A stretch of DNA of 64,000 nucleotides from positions 96,337 to 160,336 of the forward strand of contig QYAI01000060.1 of NCBI GenBank assembly GCA_003988855.1, given 5' to 3'. A model generated the notes under the pieces. That model was not told the origin of the DNA. It did not search any database and saw only the letters and a list, made by a program, of their open reading frames with translations. The stretch comes from Arachnopeziza araneosa (lineage: Eukaryota > Ascomycota > Leotiomycetes > Helotiales > Arachnopezizaceae). The position numbers were made by a program, and so were the translations under genes. The number at the start of each line of letters is the position of its first letter. Within the stretch, counting starts at the first letter, position 1. This document shows, one piece after another, positions 56,362 to 64,000 of the stretch.

Positions 56362-58588
56362 GATGAAAGTTGATTGAGACTCGACGTCAATGTTGAGAAT
56401 GTCTTTTTACGAAGAGCCCTTTAAAGTTTGAGGCATTTGAAGAATGTTGAATCCGCTATCAAGCCACCGGGTAAATACAGGAATGGGATGACGTCAAGAT
56501 CCGATTGGTGGTCGAAAGCAGGCTGCTTAGTAAAGAAAGGTTAGTCAACAGCTGAATAACCAAGCCCTAGTCACGTGACATTACAGCAGTACCTACCTCC
56601 CTTGGTGGCTACTTGTAACATCCATCCCAGTGTGACGAGAAAGCCAGTACTTCCATGGTGAATGCAGATGAACGGCCTCCTCAAAACCCATTTGCAGAAC
56701 AAAATGTTACGTCGGACCTGGCTACTGATGATATCTTCGCCTCAGGAGGAAATGAATGTTCGACATACATCAGAAGCGACAATTCCCAGCGAGGTACGAA
56801 TCGTACATATCAAGGAATAACAGCCTGTTAACTGAAATAACGCGCATTCGTGAATACATCTTCTGCACAGCTAAGGACTGAAACGGTCTAGCTACGACAA
56901 GATCTACCTCTTTACAAAGGCAGCCAGCATTGAAAACCATCTATTCGCATTAGACTGAAGAACACTAAAAATCTCCATGTACTAAAGATTGCGCAGCACA
57001 CCACAACAACACTTAGGTATTACAGAATCTAGCCTATAGAATTAATGAGAAGCTAGGCTATTATTGAGTATCTATTTTTTGTTTATAAACTATTACGATG
57101 TTTTATCTTGATTTCTATCCTTGCAAGTATGATTTTGAAGGTCTCGCTTAGCAAGCTGGATGATTTTCAATGTCGTCTTGCGGAAGAATGTGAGGGATTG
57201 AGCAAAGGGGAGTGTATACATCAGAGGATTCCCGGGAAACACTTCTTGAGAATCAACATCACTTTATCCACCATTGATATACCTTCTTTTTCTCGTAGTC
57301 ACATGACACTTGTGATCGGACTTTTTTCAGCTCGAGGAGCGTACAAGTACTGACGGAGTCGAAGTATCTAGATTCGTTCCGTATCTCTCCCTCGGGTCTG
57401 TATTCAAGAAGTCTTAACATGTCGATTTATTATTTGACGACGATTCGATTCGATACGACGGTCGGACCGCCCGTGACGTTGAGGTGTGGAATTCTGAGCA
57501 TCCCAAGCATGGCTGACGCTTTCCGTCATTTTCGGTTGGTTCCGTCGGTGGCCAGAACGTGGTGGCTGCACGGTTGCACGTTTCGTTGGGTTCAGGGGGC
57601 GCTTTCTTTTCTTACTTATCCATCTCATGAACGCAGTAAATCGTAGACAATTAGCAGCTAAGAGAACGATGCTATAGATATATGCCCAGCGGTCTCGGCA
57701 AACATCAATCCCTTCGCAATGGCCAGTCTCACCATGTTCAGAAGCTCCATATATGAGATAATAAGAATTAGCTCTCCCTTGCACAAATTTTTGATGCGAC
57801 GCTTTGTTACCTTCGTCTGGCATGCAAGTTGCAGCTTATTGGGCGGCTACCCTAACTTTCGACACTAAAAAGCGCCACCCTCAGACAGAGCGTTCCATCG
57901 TCCACCCCGCAAAAGATAGAGTAGCATGCGGGGACGGCAAGTAAGAAGCTAAAGCACAGTTTACCCACAATCGAAGATGAGAAAAAAACAGTTTCAGAAC
58001 TTGGAGTATGATAATCCGCTGGAGATAATCGTATCCGATTTTCAACTATTACAATCCAACTGGAGGAAAGCCGTGTGAGCCATGGTGGACGGAAAGTGTA
58101 GAAATCCCTCTGTATACGAGTAGAATCCATGGGATTGTTATCTTGGTCCTGGGCCGATCTGGGTTGAACTTAAGTGTCCCGTCCATCTGGGATTGTCCCG
58201 TCTCGAGAGTGCCAAGAGACCCTACCACTCCACATTCTGGAAAATGCCAGAAGTTATGGTACCCAATTAACCGAAGCGGGAAAACTAATTCAAGCCACAA
58301 AGGCTACTCAGTGGAGAAGTTAGGATCGGACCCCTTCTACTTCCTGATAAGAGCAGCTTCCACATTCCAATCCTCTGGGATTTCGATGTAAAACCAAAAA
58401 CCAACTTCTTCTGGACGCCGACGCCTAGAGTGAGTTCAGTCCACCTATCAATCCTAGGTAGCCATCGTTGATTCTGTGGTGGTCTTGAGACATATCCACC
58501 TATGAATATCAATTTTAAGCAGACCGAGGGAACATTAATCTACATTGAATTTCAACCAATGGTGCTGACACGAAATTAGGATGTCATA
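56362..58588. other. Gene-poor intergenic region
   Basis: 2.2 kb without a supported gene. The open frame at 57404-57823 (minus) has poor composition and no domain. About 57205-57300 is loosely similar to 35260-35350. Confidence 0.4.
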
Positions 58589-59788
58589 ATGTCCTCTGGA
58601 CCATCCGAGCTTCCTCGTATTCTTACAGGAACCATTGTCACGACTGTCATTGGCACCATCTTCACATTTGCTAGATTCTACACTCGAGCATTCATCACCA
58701 AAAATCTTGGAAAAGATGACTTCTTTATTATCGTGGCTTCGGTACATCGTCCGCGCAAAATGGTGTTTTTTCTGACTAACATTTTTAGATTTTTGCAATC
58801 GTCCTCACCAGCCTGAATTGCATTCTCGCAAAGATTGGAAGTGGTCCACCTAAAATCGATCCTTCGATACCCTTTCTAGACAACTTCACCTATCTGACAA
58901 AGATCTCTTACATCTCTCAAATAGTCTATCAATTTGTGCTCTGGTCAACAAAAGCTGCTGTATGCTTCTTCTATCTACGGATATTCAGTAGCAAGACGAC
59001 CAAATGGATTCTCTACACCGTCATGGCACTTCTCACCGTGGCGTTCATACAAATCGAGGCCCTCTCTATATTTCGCTGCAGACCTATTTCTGACGCGTGG
59101 AATGTTGCAAAATTAGAAGGCCAAACCTGTCTCCTCAATCATGGAATCATTTACGCTTCGGCCATCACCAACATTCTCGGCGACTTATTTTTGATGGCCA
59201 TCGTCATACCGCATTTCACGAGACTAAAACTTCCGAGGAAACAAAAGGCCTTTGTCATCTTAATCGTATCCCTTGGCTTCCTTGTCGTCACTGCTGCCAT
59301 CATCAGACTAATCCGTGTCGTGAAAGACAGGCCCGATCATGGTACGGTGGTCCATTTTGTCATCTTCAAAGCTTAGCTAACCAAGTCTTCTCTTAGGGGC
59401 CGCAGCTGCAGCGGCTGATATCATCATCTGGTCGTCAGTCGAAGTCTATACCGGCATCTTCTGTGCTTCCGCCCCCTGCCTCCACCCTCTGCTCCGCAAG
59501 ATCGCGCCCAGATTTCTCACCTCAACTCCCGGAAGCAAGAGCACAAACGTGGTTCATTTCAGAAATCATCTTTCCAACCCGTTTAGATCGCATCGACGAC
59601 AGGATATCGAATTGAATAGTAGCACGGAGGAGTTCAACGGGCAGCCGCCTGGAAACGGCTCGACGACGTCTTGGGTGAGAGGGAAAAGTGCAAACGACGA
59701 TGAGTACATTGATGCGGCTGGTGTCGAACCCGTTGAGCCGGCTCACATTCGAATGACAGTACAGGTCTCGGTAGACCACAGTGTATAA
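58589..59788 (+). CDS. Rhodopsin-domain integral membrane protein (PTH11-like)
   Basis: Three exons, 58589-58741, 58789-59341 and 59397-59788, give 365 residues. Seven hydrophobic segments can be traced, including LTGTIVTTVIGTIFTFARFYTR, IFAIVLTSLNCILAK, WILYTVMALLTVAFIQI and AFVILIVSLGFLVVTAAIIR. The family Cys pair and DAWN motif are present (CRPISDAWN), followed by the typical FCASAPCLHPLLRKIAP at the end of the last helix and a Ser/Asn-rich cytoplasmic tail. Members resemble PTH11-type receptors but ligands are mostly unknown. Confidence 0.87.
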
Positions 59789-60029
59789 GCAATTAAAAGA
59801 TCCAAGACATATGTACCCCCAAAAAAAAATCTTTCTGGAGTTTGTCATGGCGTTAGTTGTGAAAGACTTATCAAATGATATCTTGAATGGTGTTCAGTCC
59901 AAAATTACCCTTTTAGCGTCAAAAATGAAGATTTTCAGATTATCCCAATTTCACTCTACCAGCTTCTGTCATTCGCTGCAAGTGCTTCTAACACAATTCT
60001 CGAGTAAACACGCCGCGCTACACTCTTCT

Positions 60030-62664
60030 TTACTGTAAAACTAACTTTTCAAGTCCCCATCCACTCGTCTCCAAAGCTTCTCCGTGCATGATCCCGTGGA
60101 CATAGGCTTCTCCAACAAGACAATAGATGTTGTTTTCCACCTTCCTTAACACAAAAGGAGTCACCGCACCTGGTAAGATAGAAACGACATCATCTAATTT
60201 GAGAGATTGATGGCCCATGCCCAAGTACCCCCTACGGGTTTTGAACAACCTCCTCCAGGAAAACATTTGTCGATGAGCCGCTATGTACTCATGTCCATTG
60301 CCATAGAACCCAACTCTCGAAGTCTCCTCAGAATCCAAATTGTTTTGGCGTACATATTCTTGGAATTCTTGTTCAGAGAGCTGCAGGCCGAGTTGAGAAA
60401 TAAGCCTGTGATGAGTCTCAACTGTAAGTTTAAAGTGGTCTTCGTCGAAAGTTGTTGAGTCAGACTCTCGCTCGCAGTGCAAAACTCCCACGAACCAATT
60501 CAAGATCACTTTCTTGAATGGTAAGGATAAGGATGATGGTGCAGGGTATTCGTCACCCGCTTGATTAGCAATCATGGTCCGCCAGAAAACATCACTTCGC
60601 TCCTCGCCCGTGTGGTATATCGGGTCGAGAGAAGACACAAGCAAGAGTGTATGCAGAAATGAGTGCAATGGATCGTCCTTCATATCCATGTTTGATTCGC
60701 CTACTGCATCAATAGTATCAAAGATATGGCCATCAAGAGCCAGCTCATGAATTTCTGTCGATGGGTGAAGGCGTTGAGTGAGCATCCCTGCAGCGCCAAA
60801 AGATGGCTTGCCTTCCCAGACTCCCTTGAGAGAATGGGGTAAAATAAATAAGGGCGGTGGGCGACTACCAGGCACAGTAAAGTCAGGGACCCAACTTGGG
60901 AGGTCTGGGTTCCGATTCTGATCTTCTTCTGCAACCAACGATAGGACTGCCAGATTCTTCATATCTTCGAGGAGAAGCCTGGTAGCTTCGCAAAAAACCT
61001 CTTCAAAGGGTTTTTTGTAATCCACCTTCATGAGCTGATTTAGCTTCTTAGAGTCTTTTCCTACTACCGCGAAACCTAAGAGGCCGTATATGCGGTCACG
61101 ATTATCGGTGACGCCATAAGTACGACAATGGAGGAGTTGGACAAACAAATGCGCTGCACCTTTTCCGTCCGGTGTGCGGATCATGGTCCGAACCTTGTTG
61201 TTAGCCCACGGTGAGATTCCGAAAATTGAAGGCTCGAACAATTCTTCGTTTGATCCATGCAGGTGGGAAACAAACCAAGAGCTGCGACACAGATACATTG
61301 TTGATCGACTTATCGCATTCCACAACCCGTAGTATGGGCCGCAAGTAACAACTAGTCGACGGGCCAGTATAATCTACTAGGATTAGTACTCAAATTCTGG
61401 TGAGCTCCTGCAGGTTTTAAGGAAGAGTGGCTGGCACCTCTTGCATAACCCAGACGCGACTGAACCAACTTCTCCTCAAAAAGGCCTCGACCGATTTCCA
61501 CTGTGTGTCTGAGAACTTTCGGACCTGAAGAAGATTCCACGCCTCCATGTGATCTGCTGTTGCGATGCTGTAAGAATTGAAGAAGTTAAGTTTTGTGTCA
61601 TAGTCGTTAAACGCGACATGCTCTAACACTTCCATCGCAGGTTTCGTATGTTTGTCTTCAGGCCCTAGCCAAGCGAAAACCGTTTGGGCTAAGCTGTAAA
61701 TGTCGCCCATAAGATGAAGTTGTGCCCCGCGTTCGTCTAAATCTTCTTGGTTGATACAAATAGCGTCAATCCAGATCCAGTGCTCTCCAAACCCTGGTCG
61801 GTGTTTCCCGATCCTGTTCTCACTCGCATCTTCTGGGTGGTCTTGTTGCTGGAAAAAGTCTCTCTCATTGCTCAGGAGAGACAACTCTGTAAAGTTATCT
61901 TGGAGCTGGGAGTCAACATTAAGAGAATTGTACTGCTTCACCGGGACAAGCTCTGGGCTCTTTCCCCGTGTTTCTCTAGGGCTTGCTAGCGATTCAAGAA
62001 GAAGCTGCACAATCGCATAATGGTTGTTGATAGTTGCGTAGTGCAACGGTGATTTGCCATACTGGTCTAAGCTTCTAATGTTGGCTCCTTTGGCAAGGAG
62101 ATGGCTGGCTCTCTCCAAGTCACCGTTTTTAACAGCGTCATGCAATGGCGTGCGGTAGAACTCTGATTCTCTATCCTCCACTTCGGCGACATCCCACTTA
62201 GGAATCCAGCGGAGAGCATCGTAGAGATTTTGTCCGACAGAGAAGAGCGTACCATTGAGCGATATCGGCCATTTGTTGGAGGCATCGTAGTTTGGGTCGG
62301 GGCTGGTGGCAGCCGGGAATGCATAGTGGAATGGATCGCCCCATGTGTATGAGAGGCAGTTGTAGATAGGAAGGTCGTCTAGATCCACGGTCTGGATAGT
62401 ACACTCAATCAAGTCGTCAGTGTTTCGTTCGCGAACTAGCAGAAGGCGGATTGAGCGGTGTGTAGGCAGTGGAGTGTATGTATATGGTTTAGTGGGTAGG
62501 CCATCTATGACCAAGGCAGAAGGTGATTCCTGCGACTGAACAGGTTCCTCAGACGCATCAAAAATTGGTAGCTCTGTACTAGAGAGAAAGTTTTGACTTT
62601 TCTTTCCAGCATCATTCGGCAAGGGAGCCTCTTCGCTGCTCAACTGGCTCTGTGCATCCATCAC
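60030..62664 (-). CDS. HET-domain protein with ankyrin repeats inserted in the HET domain
   Basis: Two exons, 62664-61438 and 61373-60030, join in frame to 856 residues; the intron has a TACTAAT branch site. HET blocks: YNCLSYTWGDP (101-111), then HWIWIDAICINQEDLDERGAQLHLMG from about 295, then RSWFSRVWVMQEIILARRLVVTCG. Between the first two blocks, residues about 170-225 are two ankyrin repeats (RTPLHDAVKNGDLERASHLL, KSPLHYATINNHYAIVQLLL) plus a spacer. The C-terminal part has YGLLGFA and SWVPDFTVP, typical of the group. Expected role: non-self-triggered cell death. The ankyrin insert could be a ligand-sensing module. Confidence 0.9.
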
Positions 62665-63364
62665 GAGCTTGTGTGAATAAAGCAGTATTGCTTTCTATGC
62701 AGCAATTACTGTTATAGAGCGAATAATCAAATTTTAATGCATGAATTGAGTACTAGATTTGAATTTGCGATTTAGCTGGCCGTTGCGGGTAACAATGAGA
62801 AATTGAAGTGATAAGAAGCTAAGCGGCTCTGGTCGGCTTAGCTTACATCCCAAATAGGGCGTGCTAGGCTTAGGAGCAATATTATGAATTTTTCAATGAT
62901 ATAAAGCCTGAACTAAATCTTACACTTCCTTACGGAAAATTTCTTACAAGACAACATTTTATTGGTTTCTTAAGCTTAGCTTTCGGTACAACCCAACTGT
63001 CGGATTACTGAATAACTAGTTATTAGCAGAATAGGGTACAGCCCTAACTCAGAATACAGGGCTCCATACTATCACGTAGAGAATCCGTATTCGGTGAGTC
63101 TTTGGGTCTGTTGTGTAATCGTTGTATTCAGAAGAAGAAGAATGGGTGCGAGCGAAGAACCCTTATGGGGTTCTTTGCTGCCTAACTAATGAGGCACCCA
63201 TTATGTCACGTGATTATACCAACACCAACAGAAGAAGTTTTGGTTAAGGTCTATACTTATATGATTTATTAAGATTGAAGCGTCAGACGAGAGGAAAAGC
63301 AACAAAAACTAAATACGCAATTAATTAAACTTATAAATTTTTATAGCCTTGTGTTTTGAGAGAA
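62665..63364. other. AT-rich intergenic region
   Basis: 700 bases upstream of the HET-ankyrin gene, with no gene and a small hairpin element listed separately. Confidence 0.4.
63140..63205. repeat. Nested inverted repeat (hairpin)
   Basis: Outer arms ATGGGTGC and GCACCCAT enclose an inner palindrome AGCGAAGAACCC-TTAT-GGGGTTCTTTGCT. This could form a cruciform or be a MITE end. Confidence 0.6.
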
Positions 63365-63884
63365 CTAGTTCGAACCTCCTAAATGGGGCTGATCAACTTT
63401 CTCTCCGCGGACCAACAATGCAATAGATGCGCCTTCAGCTATTCTGAATTCCTCTGACCCACAAGCCCTTAAAATAGCTGACATGGCGTACGAATGGATC
63501 GTCAAGGAAATAAATTGGCTGGAGTCATTTGTTAAAATTTCCTCTAGAACCGTTTGTTTCCTTGCCACATGCTCATCCCTCCGCTCCGACCGGTCTGCTT
63601 TCCGTAGAGTGTCTTCTTCTGAACAACCAGGCACGATTATGTACCATGGGTAATGATTTTTAATCCAGGTACGCGTGCTACGTTTATCGCATTTGTGATC
63701 CGTCAGTCGCTCTCTCGGCAATTCTTTCGCTGTTGGTTGGAATGGCCGCCCGGATTCTGTAACGAGATTGGCGGGTTGCAGCTGACGCGGTGTAGAGAAA
63801 AGTTCATCCAGTGTACAACCTGAGGCAGAAACGCGGCCGGCAAAACTTCGCCTAGTGTACAGAGGAGTAAGCGTGTGCTTAGTC
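63365..63884 (-). pseudogene. Histidine phosphatase (phosphoglycerate-mutase-like, PMU1 group), 5'-truncated
   Basis: The clear family region is 63721-63365 on the minus strand: RERLTDHKCDKRSTRTWI, VPGCSEEDTLRKADR, ISLTIHSYAMSAILRACG (second catalytic His) and a typical end. The frame stays open upstream to about 63884, but the N-terminal RHG catalytic motif is absent and the sequence meets the repeat at 63903-64000. So the gene seems to have lost its 5' part to the repeat, or an upstream exon lies past the window edge. Confidence 0.6.
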
Positions 63885-63902
63885 TACGCTATGCTTATGT
63901 GT

Positions 63903-64000
63903 TGTAACGGCACGAACACGAATATGGCTAGTCAAGAGGCATATGGGAGTGCGTTGATAGTCTGAGTATATTCGGTTCATAGGCTAGCTACGAAGGAAAA
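63903..64000 (-). repeat. Dispersed repeat, copy B (inverted relative to 11818-11915)
   Basis: Reverse complement matches copy A at 95 of 98 bases. It reaches the window end and may continue. It lies just upstream of the truncated histidine phosphatase. Confidence 0.85.

Noticed and set aside
57404..57823. 139-codon minus-strand frame
   Set aside because: Arg/Ser-rich composition, no domain, no conserved-looking blocks; probably chance.
1..64000. CRISPR array, bacterial operon or prophage
   Set aside because: No regularly spaced repeats and gene structure is clearly eukaryotic with spliceosomal introns.

Overview
The window reads as a filamentous ascomycete (Pezizomycotina; a Leotiomycete-like fungus is my guess, not proven). 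The reasons are short 45-90 base GT-AG introns, Zn(II)2Cys6, HET and DUF3328/UstYa-type genes, a large iterative polyketide synthase, and AT-rich repeat relics that look mutated by RIP. No bacterial operon, CRISPR or RNA gene was seen.

Layout. 0-17 kb is a polyketide/peptide secondary-metabolism block: a partial NRPS leaving the left edge, a divergently transcribed 2592-residue highly reducing PKS, an AT-rich repeat relic, a TOXE-like basic-region/ankyrin regulator with a small inverted-repeat element at its promoter, and a Zn2Cys6 regulator. 17.7-34.4 kb is a second block that looks like a ribosomal-peptide (dikaritin/ustiloxin-type) cluster: three UstYa-like membrane oxidases, a secreted S28 (Pro-Xaa type) peptidase, a membrane-anchored tyrosinase, a P-loop sulfotransferase, an arylsulfotransferase, an MFS transporter, a two-WW-domain protein, a 70-residue secreted peptide with Kex2 sites around a Tyr/Pro-rich tandem repeat, and, divergent from it, a prolyl-4-hydroxylase-like dioxygenase. 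34.4-44 kb holds two small proteins, an ABC-C full transporter and a coiled-coil protein. 44-48.7 kb is a non-self-recognition/repeat region (HET protein, inverted-repeat element, broken NLR N-terminus). 48.7-60 kb is mostly ordinary: a membrane protein, a TAP-like hydrolase pseudogene, an SDR, a transketolase and a rhodopsin-domain membrane protein. 60-64 kb has a HET protein with ankyrin repeats inside the HET domain and a 5'-truncated histidine phosphatase next to a repeat that also occurs near 11.8 kb.

How the genes may work together. The most interesting system is the ribosomal-peptide block. The candidate precursor carries LPAY, LPQY and LPSY units between two KR sites. The neighbouring enzymes match that chemistry: tyrosinase for Tyr, UstYa-like oxidases for oxidative crosslinking, a prolyl hydroxylase for Pro, a Pro-specific peptidase, and two sulfo-transfer enzymes for phenols or hydroxyls. 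Most of them have a signal peptide or an N-terminal membrane anchor, so they could meet the peptide in the secretory pathway. The link is inference from sequence and neighbourhood, not demonstrated.

Gene models were spliced by hand. Where exon lengths are given, the frames close to a whole number of codons. Start codons and weak splice sites remain uncertain.
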